A stretch of DNA of 34,213 nt from Ruminococcus flavefaciens (GTDB lineage: Bacteria; Bacillota; Clostridia; Oscillospirales; Ruminococcaceae), in NCBI GenBank assembly GCA_002309635.1, contig DBXO01000055.1:203-34415 (forward strand), in the 5' to 3' direction. Within the stretch, counting starts at the first letter, position 1, and every line of letters starts with the position of its first letter. Under the pieces are notes generated by a model that saw only the letters and a list, made by a program, of their open reading frames with translations, was not told where the DNA came from and did not search any database. Positions 8,118-17,443 of this stretch are shown piece after piece. The translations under genes were made by a program, and so were the position numbers.

Positions 8118-10391
8118 ATGAAAACATCAATTATCGGATACCCGAGAATAGGAAATTTACGTGAACTCAAATTTGCAAGCGAGAAGTATTTCCGCGGCGA
8201 GATCACAGCTGAGGAGCTTGAAAAAACAGCAAAGTTGATACGTTCGTACAACCTTGAGATACAGAAGAAAAGCGGACTTGACCTGATACCGTCCAATGAT
8301 TTTTCCTACTATGACGGAGTTCTCGACACAGCATTCCTGCTGAATGCAGTCCCTGAGAGATACACGGCTCTCGGCCTTTCAGAACTTGATACATATTTTG
8401 CGGCAGCAAGGGGGTATCAGGGTGAAAAGGGCGATGTAAAAGCATTTGCAATGAAGAAGTGGTACAACACCAATTACCACTACATGGTTCCCGAGATAGA
8501 TGACAGCACCGAGATAAAGCTTGCAGGCACAAAGCCATTTGACCTCTTTACGGAGGCTCTCGGCAGCGGCGTAAAGACAAAGCCTGTCGTGATCGGAGCT
8601 TACACCTTCCTTAAGCTTGCACGCTTCAAGGGAAACAAGAAAGCCGCAGACTTTGCAACGCAGACCGCTGCTGCTTATTCTGAGCTCCTGAGCAGATTCA
8701 ACGGGCTCGGCGCAGAGTGGGTACAGTTTGACGAGCCGTCGCTTGTAATGGATATGACAGCTGAGGATATACAGCTTTTTGTATCCCTTTATGAAAGCAT
8801 ACTGAAAAACAAGGGCGCCGTAAAGGTGCTTGCACAGACCTATTTCGGCGATGTACGAGACTGTTATAAAGAGCTTTGCGGACTTGGCTTTGACGGCATC
8901 GGCCTTGACTTCACAGAGGGAAAAAGGTCGGCGGAGCTTGTAAAGAAAAACGGTTTCCCGCAGGACAAGGTTCTGTTTGCGGGAGTTGTGAACGGCAAGA
9001 ATATATGGCGCAACAGCTACGCTTCAAGTCTTGCAGTTCTCTCAGAGCTTGAAAAGCACACACATGATATAGTTATAAATACATCCTGTTCGCTTCTGCA
9101 CGTTCCCTGTACTCTCGCAAACGAGACGAAGCTTGACGAAAGGTACAAAAAGCATTTTTCCTATGCTGAGGAAAAGCTGACAGAGCTTGCAGAACTCAAG
9201 AGGATAATCAGTTCATCTTGTCCCGCTGAGACCGAGGAATACCGCAGAAACGAAGCGCTCCACAGCGAGCCGAGAACAGGCGGCAACGAGGCTGTAAGGA
9301 AAAAGGTGGCAGCTCTTACTGAAAAGGATTTCGTAAGACTTCCCGGGTTTGCAGAGCGTGAGCGCATACAGAAGGAAAGATTCAGGCTTCCCGAGTTCCC
9401 GACTACGACTATAGGTTCGTTCCCGCAGACTGCCGAGGTAAAGTCAGCACGCAACGCTCACCGAAAGGGCGAACTGTCCGACAGCGATTACGAGTTCTTT
9501 ATCGAGAAGAAGATAGCAGAATGCATCGCTCTCCAGGAGGAGATAGGTCTTGACGTTCTTGTACACGGCGAATTCGAGCGCAACGACATGGTTGAGTACT
9601 TCGGCGAGTGTCTTGACGGCTATCTCTTTACTGAAAAAGCGTGGGTGCAGTCCTATGGCACACGCTGCGTAAAGCCCCCTGTGATATGGGGCGATATCTC
9701 CAGAGCAAAGCCCATGACCGTAAGATGGTCGGTATACGCGCAGAGCCTTACCGACAAGCCGATGAAGGGCATGCTTACCGGACCTGTTACCATACTCAAC
9801 TGGTCCTTCCCGAGAGAGGATATAACCCTTAAGGAAAGTGCATTGCAGATAGCTCTTGCAATACGTGAGGAGGTACTCGACCTTGAAGCGAACGGCATAA
9901 GCATAATACAGGTGGACGAAGCGGCTCTCCGTGAGAAGCTTCCCCTCCGCAGGTCAGACTGGAGAGAGGACTACCTTGACTGGGCAATACCTGCATTCAG
10001 ATATGTTCACAGCGGTGTAAAGCCCGAAACACAGATACATACTCACATGTGCTACAGCGAATTTGCGGATATAATCAAGGATATTGACGATATGGACGCT
10101 GACGTCATCACCTTTGAGGCTTCAAGATCCGATCTTACTATACTCGACGTGCTCAAGGAGAACCACTTCCGTACCGAGGTAGGTCCCGGAGTATACGATA
10201 TACACTCCCCGAGAGTACCTTCAAAGGAGGAGATAAAGTCCGCTATAAGCAAGATGAGGGAGCGTATCCCTGCTGAAAAGCTGTGGGTGAATCCAGACTG
10301 CGGACTTAAGACAAGAGGAAACGAAGAAACTGTTCCGAGCCTTAAAAACCTCGTGAATGCTGCGAAAGAGGCAAGAAATGAAAACAGCTGA
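8118..10391 (+). CDS. metE: Cobalamin-independent methionine synthase (5-methyltetrahydropteroyltriglutamate-homocysteine methyltransferase)
   Basis: This 757-residue protein has the full two-domain length of MetE (E. coli 753). It transfers the methyl group of 5-methyltetrahydrofolate to homocysteine in the cytoplasm without B12. The zinc ligands are all visible: His643 and Cys645 in IHTHMCYSEF, Glu667 in ITFEAS, and Cys728 in NPDCGLKTRG, each two residues above the E. coli numbers. The N-terminal half starts with the family-typical IGYPRIGNLRELKFA stretch. AGGAGGAA-like GGAGGAATAGGAA precedes the ATG. The gene overlaps metF by 14 bp. Its co-occurrence with the B12-controlled uptake cassette downstream suggests that the cell uses MetE when corrinoids are scarce. 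Confidence 0.97.
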   Translation: MKTSIIGYPRIGNLRELKFASEKYFRGEITAEELEKTAKLIRSYNLEIQKKSGLDLIPSNDFSYYDGVLDTAFLLNAVPERYTALGLSELDTYFAAARGYQGEKGDVKAFAMKKWYNTNYHYMVPEIDDSTEIKLAGTKPFDLFTEALGSGVKTKPVVIGAYTFLKLARFKGNKKAADFATQTAAAYSELLSRFNGLGAEWVQFDEPSLVMDMTAEDIQLFVSLYESILKNKGAVKVLAQTYFGDVRDCYKELCGLGFDGIGLDFTEGKRSAELVKKNGFPQDKVLFAGVVNGKNIWRNSYASSLAVLSELEKHTHDIVINTSCSLLHVPCTLANETKLDERYKKHFSYAEEKLTELAELKRIISSSCPAETEEYRRNEALHSEPRTGGNEAVRKKVAALTEKDFVRLPGFAERERIQKERFRLPEFPTTTIGSFPQTAEVKSARNAHRKGELSDSDYEFFIEKKIAECIALQEEIGLDVLVHGEFERNDMVEYFGECLDGYLFTEKAWVQSYGTRCVKPPVIWGDISRAKPMTVRWSVYAQSLTDKPMKGMLTGPVTILNWSFPREDITLKESALQIALAIREEVLDLEANGISIIQVDEAALREKLPLRRSDWREDYLDWAIPAFRYVHSGVKPETQIHTHMCYSEFADIIKDIDDMDADVITFEASRSDLTILDVLKENHFRTEVGPGVYDIHSPRVPSKEEIKSAISKMRERIPAEKLWVNPDCGLKTRGNEETVPSLKNLVNAAKEARNENS

Positions 10392-11259
10392 ATTATTTGA
10401 AAACAAGACTGTATTCTCACTTGAAGTCTTCCCACCGAAGCCCGACGCGGATGAAAGCGTTATATATGACACTCTTAACGAGCTTTCGGATATCTCGCCC
10501 GATTTTATAAGCGTGACCTACGGAGCAGGCGGCGGAAAAAACGGCTGCAGGACCATACAGATAGCATCAGATATAAAGCACAGGTACGGCGTCGAGAGCG
10601 TTGCACATCTGACATGTATAGACCTTACAAGGGCTCAGGCGGCACAGATACTTGACAGTATGAAGGAACACGGTATCGAAAATGTGCTCGCCCTCCGCGG
10701 AGACAGACATGACGGAACGGCTCCCGCAGGGGATTTTCGCCACGCCAGCGAGCTGATATCATTCATCAAGGAAAACTACGATTTCAACGTTATCGCTGCC
10801 TGCTATCCCGAGATACACCCCGAGAGCAGCAGTGCCGCTGATGACCTGAAATGGCTAAGATATAAGGCGGAATGCGGTGCAGACCATATGATAACACAGC
10901 TTTTCCTCGATAACGGCTACTTCTACCGTTTCCGCGAAAAGGCTGATATCGCGGGGATATACGTACCTATAGAAGCAGGTATCATGCCTGTGACGAACAA
11001 GCGTCAGATAGAGCGAATGGTCAGGCTCTGCGGAGTTGAGCTCCCGAAAAAGTTTGTCCGTATACTTGAAAGATACGAGCACAACGAGGAAGCTCTCCGT
11101 GACGCGGGGATAGCCTATGCAATAGACCAGATAACCGACCTTATCGCAGAGGGAGTTGACGGTATCCATCTTTATACCATGAATAATTCCTGTGTTGCCC
11201 ACAGGATATTTGATGCTGTACAGAGTCTTTTGTCAGTCAGCGTAGCTGCAATTGCCTGA
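10378..11259 (+). CDS. metF: 5,10-methylenetetrahydrofolate reductase
   Basis: This 293-residue flavoprotein (E. coli MetF has 296) makes the 5-methyltetrahydrofolate used by MetE. Family stretches visible include FSLEVFPPK near the N-terminus, ISVTYGAGG, HLTCID, LALRGD and the C-terminal GIHLYTMN. The chosen start is the ATG at 10378, which has AGAGG at 10367-10371; an in-frame ATG at 10357 lies deeper in metE and lacks a site. The overlap with metE implies coupled translation. Confidence 0.95.
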   Translation: MKTAELFENKTVFSLEVFPPKPDADESVIYDTLNELSDISPDFISVTYGAGGGKNGCRTIQIASDIKHRYGVESVAHLTCIDLTRAQAAQILDSMKEHGIENVLALRGDRHDGTAPAGDFRHASELISFIKENYDFNVIAACYPEIHPESSSAADDLKWLRYKAECGADHMITQLFLDNGYFYRFREKADIAGIYVPIEAGIMPVTNKRQIERMVRLCGVELPKKFVRILERYEHNEEALRDAGIAYAIDQITDLIAEGVDGIHLYTMNNSCVAHRIFDAVQSLLSVSVAAIA

Positions 11260-11278
11260 AATTGTATCGTACCTTGTT

Positions 11279-11311
11279 GAAGCACTCCGTTATTTGCGGA
11301 GTGCTTCCGCT
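11279..11311 (+). terminator. Terminator after metF
   Basis: An 11-bp stem, GAAGCACTCCG (11279-11289) with CGGAGTGCTTC (11297-11307), lies 20 bp after the metF stop and runs into CGCTTTT. Confidence 0.8.
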
Positions 11312-11340
11312 TTTGTGGGAATAGAACTGTCTTACGTTGA

Positions 11341-11384
11341 AAAAGCTCCCGAATGCAGCGGAGAAGCTGTTTACGGGAGCTTTT
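11341..11384 (-). terminator. Terminator of the ECF operon, symmetrical and probably bidirectional
   Basis: AAAAGCTCCCG (11341-11351) pairs with CGGGAGCTTTT (11374-11384). Each strand ends in a T run, so it can stop transcription from metF as well as from the convergent ECF operon, whose last stop codon is at 11403. Confidence 0.8.
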
Positions 11385-11402
11385 ATATTCTTCCGGAGCT
11401 TT

Positions 11403-12089
11403 TCATACCCCGTATTTTGTTTTTATGCGTCCGAGCTTTTCACCGAATGGCTCTGCAAGAAGGTACAGGAACAGCACGTTTGATACTGCATAAGAAGCCG
11501 TATATGGTACTGCCGATGCCAGAGCTGCAAGATACAGCTTTATATCGAAGCCCTGATTATACCACAGTACTGTCCATATATCCATAATAAAGGAGTAAGC
11601 CACACCGGTTGCAGCTCCGTAAAGGAGGAGCAGAAGCCTGCTTTTCAGTAGCTTTTTCGAGAATATCCCTGCGAAAAGTCCGATAAGTCCCCATGCAAGC
11701 ATCTGAAATGCAGTCCATGGTCCCTGTCCGAAATAGAAATTGGACAGCACAGCAGAAAGTGCTCCCACAAGAAAGCCTGCCTCTCCTCCGAGATAAAGGG
11801 CTGTGATTATCGTAAGCGCAGCAATTGGCTTGAGAAATGGGATAAACCTGCCCGCAAAGCAGAGGGCGGTCATTACTGCAACTATTACCATGCGGCGGGT
11901 GCCTGTTGATTTTTTCTCAAAGCCTGCTGCAAAGAGCATGAGAGAGAATACCGCTACTGCAAGGGAGATGATGATGTGTTTTTTTTCATCAAAGGCAAGA
12001 GCTCCGATTATAGTGATAGCAGGGATAACTATGAACGGAACGGCAATTTTTATGACGCTTCGCAGCTCTTTGTTTCTGATAAGGAGCAT
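11403..12089 (-). CDS. ECF transporter substrate-binding S component, probably for cobalamin/corrinoid
   Basis: This 228-residue protein consists of about six hydrophobic helices and is last in the operon. The conserved S-component stretch is GGEAGFLVGALSAVLSNFYF followed by GQGPWTAFQMLAWG and GLFAG. S components bind the vitamin in the membrane and dock on EcfT/EcfA. The assignment to cobalamin (CbrT-like) rests on the riboswitch at the head of the operon and on the transcobalamin-like partner proteins, not on substrate residues. The ATG is 1 nt after the stop of the ATPase gene, with GGAGAGG inside that gene's end. Confidence 0.8.
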   Translation of the reverse strand: MLLIRNKELRSVIKIAVPFIVIPAITIIGALAFDEKKHIIISLAVAVFSLMLFAAGFEKKSTGTRRMVIVAVMTALCFAGRFIPFLKPIAALTIITALYLGGEAGFLVGALSAVLSNFYFGQGPWTAFQMLAWGLIGLFAGIFSKKLLKSRLLLLLYGAATGVAYSFIMDIWTVLWYNQGFDIKLYLAALASAVPYTASYAVSNVLFLYLLAEPFGEKLGRIKTKYGV

Positions 12090-12090
12090 T

Positions 12091-13722
12091 TTACCTCTCC
12101 TTTCTGCCGTTCAGACTGCAAAGCCCGACTGCGTCTTCGAGTGTTACCGCATTTTCGTAATAGCCTCTCGTCATTCGGCTTACTGCTGTGGTATAGAAGC
12201 TGTTTCCCGGAAAGAACTCAGTTGGAGTACCGGTGCCGACTATCCTTCCGCCGAAGAACATAGCGCATCTGTCTGCAAAAGCGGCCGCAAACTCAACGTC
12301 GTGAGTGACTGTCACAACAGTTATGCCCTTTTCACTGAGAGTGCGGAGTATCTTTATTATATTCAGCTTTGCGGCTGCGTCGAGCCCCTTTGTGGGCTCG
12401 TCCAGAAGCAGCAGTCCCGGCTTTGACGCAAGCACCTTTGCGAGAGCGACAAGCTGCTGCTCGCCGCCCGAAAGGTCGTAGGGGTGCTTGTCGAGCAGCT
12501 GAGAAATATCATATGGCAGCGCCGTGATATCAGCTCCGCATTCGTCAAGTTCTGCGCGTACAGTACTTTTCAGGAATACGGTCTGTACGTCCTGCGGCAG
12601 CATTGCAAGGCATTCACGGTAGAGGGAGCGGTTTTTGTATTCCTTCAGCTTTTTCCCGAAGACCTTTATACTTCCGCTGTAGGCTTTGAGAAGCCCCGCA
12701 GCTGCGGACAGAGCCGTAGTTTTTCCCGAGCCGTTGCCGCCGAGTATGCAGAAAAGCTCGCCGCTGTATACCTTAAGGCTCAGTCCGTCCAGTATATCTC
12801 TGCCGTTTCTTTCGTAGCGGAAGTAAACGTCCTTGAATTCAAGTGCTGTTTTCTCTGAATGGCTGTAGGTTGCCTTCGGCAGCCTGCATACGGTATTCCC
12901 GAAGTTTTTTTCTATAAATGTCCTGCCGTCGCGGACAGTCAGCGGACATAGTCCGCTTTCGTTCAGTTCGGCATAAAGTCTTGCAGCCGCAGGCATACTG
13001 CAGAGTATATCCCTGCGTTCCTTAAGATCCGCTATGACCCCGGCAGGTGGCGCGGCGGCAATAATAGCGCCATTTTCCATAACAAGGAGCCTGTCGCATA
13101 TGGGGACCACGTCTTCAAGGCGGTGCTCCGCGATTATGATGGTTACGGAGAAGTCCTGACACAGTCTTTTCAGCGTAGCGATAAAGTCTGCGGCAGCTAT
13201 CGGGTCAAGCTGTGCGGTGGGCTCGTCGAGAATGAGGAGCTGAGGCTGCATGACCAGTACGGCTGCAAGGTTTAAGAGCTGTTTCTGACCTCCCGAGAGC
13301 TCCGCAACGTCCCGTCCGTACCATTCTCCTATGCCGAAATAGCTTGCCGTTTCAGCAACGCGGCGGGCTATCTCGTCAGGTGGAGTACCCAGGTTCTCAA
13401 GCCCGAAAGCAAGCTCGTGCCATACTTTGTCAGTGACGGTCTGCTGCTCGGGATTCTGCATAACGAAGCCTATTTCGGAGGCGGATTTGATATCGTCAAG
13501 CTCTGCAAGAGGAGTATCGCAAAAGAAAACATCTCCGCTTCTTTTGCCAACAGGTGTAAGCTCACGCTTGAGCATGCGCAGCAGAGTGGATTTACCGCTG
13601 CCCGTAGCTCCGCATAATACGGCGAATTCGCCCCGTTCAAGGCTGAATGAGACATTTTTTACCGCAGGCAGGCTGCATTTCGGATATGTAAACGTCAGAT
13701 CCCTGACCGCAAGTATTTCCAC
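12091..13722 (-). CDS. ECF transporter energy-coupling ATPase, two nucleotide-binding domains fused
   Basis: This 543-residue protein holds two complete ABC ATPase domains. The first has Walker A GATGSGKST at 38-46, the signature LSGGQKQ and the Walker B LLILDEPTAQLDP. The second, from about 290, has Walker A GGNGSGKTT, the signature LSGGEQQ and LLLLDEPTKGLDA. A single fused protein therefore replaces the usual EcfA-EcfA' pair. The start is a GTG at 13722 with GGAGGTGAG 10 nt upstream, inside the EcfT gene (28-bp overlap). Confidence 0.92.
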   Translation of the reverse strand: MEILAVRDLTFTYPKCSLPAVKNVSFSLERGEFAVLCGATGSGKSTLLRMLKRELTPVGKRSGDVFFCDTPLAELDDIKSASEIGFVMQNPEQQTVTDKVWHELAFGLENLGTPPDEIARRVAETASYFGIGEWYGRDVAELSGGQKQLLNLAAVLVMQPQLLILDEPTAQLDPIAAADFIATLKRLCQDFSVTIIIAEHRLEDVVPICDRLLVMENGAIIAAAPPAGVIADLKERRDILCSMPAAARLYAELNESGLCPLTVRDGRTFIEKNFGNTVCRLPKATYSHSEKTALEFKDVYFRYERNGRDILDGLSLKVYSGELFCILGGNGSGKTTALSAAAGLLKAYSGSIKVFGKKLKEYKNRSLYRECLAMLPQDVQTVFLKSTVRAELDECGADITALPYDISQLLDKHPYDLSGGEQQLVALAKVLASKPGLLLLDEPTKGLDAAAKLNIIKILRTLSEKGITVVTVTHDVEFAAAFADRCAMFFGGRIVGTGTPTEFFPGNSFYTTAVSRMTRGYYENAVTLEDAVGLCSLNGRKER

Positions 13723-14573
13723 CTGAGACTCACCTCCGTTTCGATGATTATAGGCAGCAATATGAGCGCACCATATGCAATAAGGCCAGCAATGCCAAGC
13801 TTATCGGGAGATTTTGCGCTTATGGAAGGATAGAATGAAAAGTTCAGTGATCCGCTGCCCACAGCTGCTGCCGTAATGCCGAGAAGCGCAAGAGAAGCGA
13901 TGAGGAGTGCAGTATCAGCTCTCCTGAACCCGAATCTGCGAAGCTGAGTGCGCCTGTGTGTACCGAAGCCTCTTGCCTCCATGCTGTCGGCAGTGATAAT
14001 GCCGTTTTCGAGAGCCCATGTGACAAGTATTGAGAAAACCCTCGACCTGCCTTTTATATCGTCGATGATATTGTCGTCCTTGTACAGCCCCATTGCCCTC
14101 TGGGCGTTGTTTATCTTCGCGGACTGCCTGCTGAAAAGGGGTACGAACCGCAGAGCCAATGACAGTATCAGGGACAGCTTCGGTGACAGGACTCCCGTGA
14201 CGTAGAGGAGCTTTTCACTTGTCATTATCTGCGTAAATGAGCGGAACCAGTACAGCACTCCGATTATCATGGCTGCGGAATTCAAACCGTAAAGTGTTGC
14301 TTCGAGAGTTACGGGATTGTGGTTCATCACGAAAAGCACGGTCCTGCCGTTATGGGACACAAGGGGATTTGCAAGAGCTAGTATCACAAACAGCACCCAG
14401 AAGAAGACATGCTCCTTTCCATGAGAGAGTCCGTTCCGCAACGTGAAGAAAATAACTCCCCCGAGCAGGGACATGACCATGAGCAGGGGATAGCTGCTGA
14501 ACATGGCTATGCCCGTAACGCTGAAAAACCAGACCGTAACAGCTATGGGATTGTATTCGGAAAAGCTTCTCAT
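13695..14573 (-). CDS. ECF transporter transmembrane coupling protein EcfT
   Basis: This 292-residue protein has hydrophobic helices near 12-45, 55-75, 98-112, 122-145 and 215-275. The coupling-helix motif ARG is present at 200-202 (SMEARGFG). The first motif is degenerate, QRAMG at 158-162 instead of A-R-G. It links the ATPases to the S component. It starts with an ATGA overlap with the upstream gene and overlaps the ATPase gene downstream, so all three transporter genes are translationally linked. Confidence 0.9.
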   Translation of the reverse strand: MRSFSEYNPIAVTVWFFSVTGIAMFSSYPLLMVMSLLGGVIFFTLRNGLSHGKEHVFFWVLFVILALANPLVSHNGRTVLFVMNHNPVTLEATLYGLNSAAMIIGVLYWFRSFTQIMTSEKLLYVTGVLSPKLSLILSLALRFVPLFSRQSAKINNAQRAMGLYKDDNIIDDIKGRSRVFSILVTWALENGIITADSMEARGFGTHRRTQLRRFGFRRADTALLIASLALLGITAAAVGSGSLNFSFYPSISAKSPDKLGIAGLIAYGALILLPIIIETEVSLRWKYLRSGI

Positions 14574-16399
14574 TTTTCGTATACCTCGTTAAGATCGTGA
14601 CCTATCTCACAGGTGTAGAGCCATTCCACTCTGTCACCGTCGGAAAGCTCATACTCGCCGCAGCTTCTTGAGGGGGTAATGCCGTTCACATGGTACACCC
14701 AGCCCGAAAGATCGCCGAAATCGTACTCGTAAATATAGTTTATGCCTGAAATATAGACCATACCGTGAGCTCCGCCGGCGCTGCCCTTGTTTTCCACCTG
14801 TATACCGTAGGACTGAGCAGCTTCGGTAAGGATATCGAAAACAGTGTCTCCTGTTTCGATATCAAAGGCTGTAGGCGGCAGTATCACGCCGTCCGCAGGT
14901 ATATGCTCCGAATCTGACTTACCTGCGACAGTATCGCAGCGTATTTCCATAGTTACAGTGCCGACAGTCTTTTCCTTGACCTTTTTACTGCCGCTGTAGT
15001 ACTCGTCGGCGGAGCTGATATCCGTAATTAATACGAAAGCTATGCCCGCACCTGCGATAATACCGATGAAAATGAAGTTCTTGATGTTCCTTTTGCCGAT
15101 AATGAGCATGATAAGTGCAAGAACGAGAGCAGAGCCTGCGATAATGATGATGATTTTCGGTTTATAGCTGCCTTTGTGGCTTATTTCTTCGGCTTTTACA
15201 GCTTCTGAGGTGATTATGCTCTCAGTTCCGGACGCTGAAACGGTGGATGTGGTCTTCGCAGGGGAGGTTCCCGTCTTTTTCAGCGATGTCGAAGCTGAAA
15301 CTGCCGAAGTTTCCGTGGCCGGGGCTGTAGTTCCCTGTGAAGCCGCAGCAGATGATGATGACTGCGGTGATGTGGTGTTCTCGGCGGCAGTATGCTCCTG
15401 CGCGGGAGCTTCCGTATGCTGCGGCGGAGTTGTATCCTGCCTTCGGTTATCAAGTATGAGCAGGGGAGTTTTTCCTTCAGTCATGCGCCTGAATGCCACA
15501 AAGGAGTAATACGCCTGAACAGTTGCAGTCTCGTTGGAACTGCCGCCCTCAGTATGGGAGAAGCTGCCGTCGGTCAGGCGGAAACGCAGTATCCCGTCCA
15601 TAAGGTCGTTACCGTTCTTGATGAACCTGTCGTCGCTGCGGAAGTCTATTCCCAGCGCCGATAAAGCCGTAAGCACCTGAGAGGCACTCTCAGGATTCGG
15701 AGTGCCGAAGCTCTGATAGCCGCCGTTATCCATCTGCTTTTGGGACATAAAGTCAAGAGCCCTGTCCACAGAGTTGTCTACGGCGGGGTTTTTATGATAA
15801 TAGGGCGCAAGGGACTGCACAGTCATGGCAGTAACATCGATATCGCCATAGCCGCCGAAAAGCGCCCAGCCGCCGTCGGGAGACTGCATGGAAACTATGG
15901 TATCGACCACTGAATCCGCAGTAAACCCGGAACAGGCATAGCCGTTGTTCAGCACATGGAGCCCGTAGATCCAGCTCATCATGCCCTGCTCGCCTATGGA
16001 ACCGTCAAGGATATCGGTGATATAGCTGTTTCCGCTGCCTGCCGCACAGAGAGCAAGAGCGTACTTCTCTCGCGAGGTCGCAGAAGCGATGTTGTTACTG
16101 CCAAGATACTCCGTAAGAGAGCGTTCATAGGCTGAAAGATCGGTATATCCGCACTGACTGAGCGTGAGGGCATACCAGTCCGTTGTTCTGCCTGCACCCT
16201 CTGCGATACCGTTTTCAAGCCATTCCTCTATACTTCCCGCACCTGACTGTCCGAGCTTATAACTGACGATACCGCCGATAAGGTCATCGACCTCACCGAC
16301 GGTATGATCGCTGCATTCCGCACTGTACGGTATGACATACAGTGACAGCATTATTGCAGATATCAGGCACAGAAGTACCGATAAAAGTTTATTCTTCAT
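14570..16399 (-). CDS. Membrane-bound intrinsic-factor/transcobalamin-like protein: alpha-toroid, TM hairpin, DUF4430-like domain
   Basis: This 609-residue protein has a signal peptide (1-25). Residues about 30-315 are an alpha/alpha-toroid of the prenyltransferase/cyclase type, with recurring units such as SPDGGWALFGGYGDIDVTA and QMDNGGYQSFGTPNPES. Residues about 325-405 form a Thr/Ser/Ala/Pro linker. Two hydrophobic helices follow at about 413-434 and 441-461, joined by GKRNIKN. Residues about 475-607 resemble DUF4430 (VEWLYTCEIGHDLNE end, GWVYHVNGITPSRSCGEYELSDGD). Alpha-toroid followed by a DUF4430-type beta domain is the architecture of animal intrinsic factor and transcobalamin. The TM hairpin would place both halves outside the cell. 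With the riboswitch and ECF genes this supports corrinoid capture at the surface. It overlaps its neighbours by 11 bp upstream and 4 bp downstream. Confidence 0.8.
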   Translation of the reverse strand: MKNKLLSVLLCLISAIMLSLYVIPYSAECSDHTVGEVDDLIGGIVSYKLGQSGAGSIEEWLENGIAEGAGRTTDWYALTLSQCGYTDLSAYERSLTEYLGSNNIASATSREKYALALCAAGSGNSYITDILDGSIGEQGMMSWIYGLHVLNNGYACSGFTADSVVDTIVSMQSPDGGWALFGGYGDIDVTAMTVQSLAPYYHKNPAVDNSVDRALDFMSQKQMDNGGYQSFGTPNPESASQVLTALSALGIDFRSDDRFIKNGNDLMDGILRFRLTDGSFSHTEGGSSNETATVQAYYSFVAFRRMTEGKTPLLILDNRRQDTTPPQHTEAPAQEHTAAENTTSPQSSSSAAASQGTTAPATETSAVSASTSLKKTGTSPAKTTSTVSASGTESIITSEAVKAEEISHKGSYKPKIIIIIAGSALVLALIMLIIGKRNIKNFIFIGIIAGAGIAFVLITDISSADEYYSGSKKVKEKTVGTVTMEIRCDTVAGKSDSEHIPADGVILPPTAFDIETGDTVFDILTEAAQSYGIQVENKGSAGGAHGMVYISGINYIYEYDFGDLSGWVYHVNGITPSRSCGEYELSDGDRVEWLYTCEIGHDLNEVYEK

Positions 16400-17312
16400 C
16401 TCTGCGTCTCACAGCAAGAGCAGTTGCTGCTGCGGTAATAAGGCCTGCGACTGCAAGACCTGCGCCCTTTACGCCTGTCTGAGGCGAATTGCCGTTTTTG
16501 GCAGCAGTTGAAGCCGTCTTTGTGGTAGTTGTGGTGGCAGTAGTTGAAGTGGTAGTAGTAGTTGTTGTTGTTGTTGTGGTAGTAGCTGCGGTAGTTGTTG
16601 TAGTTGCAGCTCCATCTGTAGCGACTCCAACAAAGACAGGAGGAACGATATTAACGCTGTCTGATACAGCGCTGACAGTATTCATGTCCTCAGTGAGCTT
16701 TATAGTCACCTTTCCGTCGGCATCGGTCTTGTACTCAGTCTCCTTACCATTTATGGTTATAGTTGCATTTGCAAGCTTATTGCTGATGAGAGAGCTGTCA
16801 GCGCCGAATGTATAATATGAAAGAGTGAGGTTCACATCAGAGCCCTTGGGGATATCCTTGCCGATCTTTGAGTCAAAGAAGCTGTAGCAGTCGCTGTAGG
16901 TCTTTGCGTCGGAATAAATAAAAGCCTGAAGCTGATCGTCATTCTTTATCTCGTCCGTAAGACCCATGGAAAAGCCGTCGTTAACGTAGTAGCCGTAGCT
17001 GCCGCCGTTTTCAACTCCCCAGAGCCTGTCAAGACCAAGTCCCCAGGTTGTAACGGATGTCTTATAGCCTGTCGCTGCGCCGCCCTCAAACTTTTTTTCG
17101 TGAGCGATATAGAGCGTGTCGTTGATAGTAAGCTTTCCATCGCTGTCAATATCTGTGACAGTGATCGGCTCTTCAACGAGAACAAACTTCTTGTTCTGAT
17201 CGGCTATAGTGACATAAACAAGCGCAGAATCCGTATCTGCGGCGGAAACGTTCATACACACGGCTGAACATGAGATGAGCAGAGCTGCTGCCATTGAGAG
17301 TGTCTTTTTCAT
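16389..17312 (-). CDS. Cell-wall-anchored DUF4430-like surface protein, candidate corrinoid-binding protein
   Basis: This 307-residue protein has a signal peptide (1-24, ending near VSAADTD) and an extracellular domain at about 30-230 that resembles DUF4430 (DTLYIAHEKKFEGG, GGSYGYYVNDGFSMGLTDEI). A Thr-rich linker at about 235-268 is followed by SPQTG at 276-280, a hydrophobic helix and the tail RRRDEE, a sortase sorting signal of the xPxTG kind. It is first in the riboswitch-controlled operon, with AAAGGAG before the ATG. I infer that it sits in the cell wall and hands a corrinoid to the membrane protein encoded next. Binding itself is not proven by any residue. Confidence 0.75.
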   Translation of the reverse strand: MKKTLSMAAALLISCSAVCMNVSAADTDSALVYVTIADQNKKFVLVEEPITVTDIDSDGKLTINDTLYIAHEKKFEGGAATGYKTSVTTWGLGLDRLWGVENGGSYGYYVNDGFSMGLTDEIKNDDQLQAFIYSDAKTYSDCYSFFDSKIGKDIPKGSDVNLTLSYYTFGADSSLISNKLANATITINGKETEYKTDADGKVTIKLTEDMNTVSAVSDSVNIVPPVFVGVATDGAATTTTTAATTTTTTTTTTTTSTTATTTTTKTASTAAKNGNSPQTGVKGAGLAVAGLITAAATALAVRRRDEE

Positions 17313-17345
17313 AATACCGACTCCTTTAAATAATATAGCGGGGCA

Positions 17346-17376
17346 ATAAAAAAGCTTTTCCGCGATGCAGAAAAGC
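17346..17376 (-). terminator. Intrinsic terminator of the cobalamin riboswitch
   Basis: On the minus strand a 10-bp stem with a 3-nt loop (17376 to 17354; GCTTTTCTGC with GCGGAAAAGC, one G-T pair) is followed by TTTTTT. It lies between the aptamer and the first start codon, so it can cut transcription when the ligand is bound. An extra hairpin (CTTCACA/TGTGAAG, 17389-17407) sits just before it. Confidence 0.85.
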
Positions 17377-17443
17377 GCAGCAAAACAGCTTCACACAGTA
17401 TGTGAAGTCGTTGGCATACGTTTTTCCATTGTCCAAAAAACGT

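Noticed and set aside
10357..10377. Upstream in-frame ATG for metF
   Set aside because: It has no ribosome site, and the family-typical N-terminus begins at 10378.
16505..16615. Short tandem repeats that might be a microsatellite or CRISPR-like array
   Set aside because: They are Thr codons of an in-frame linker with no spacers or separate repeat unit.
16489..16815. Plus-strand 108-codon ORF rich in Val
   Set aside because: It is the antisense reading of the Thr-rich linker codons in the wall-anchored protein gene, with no ribosome site.
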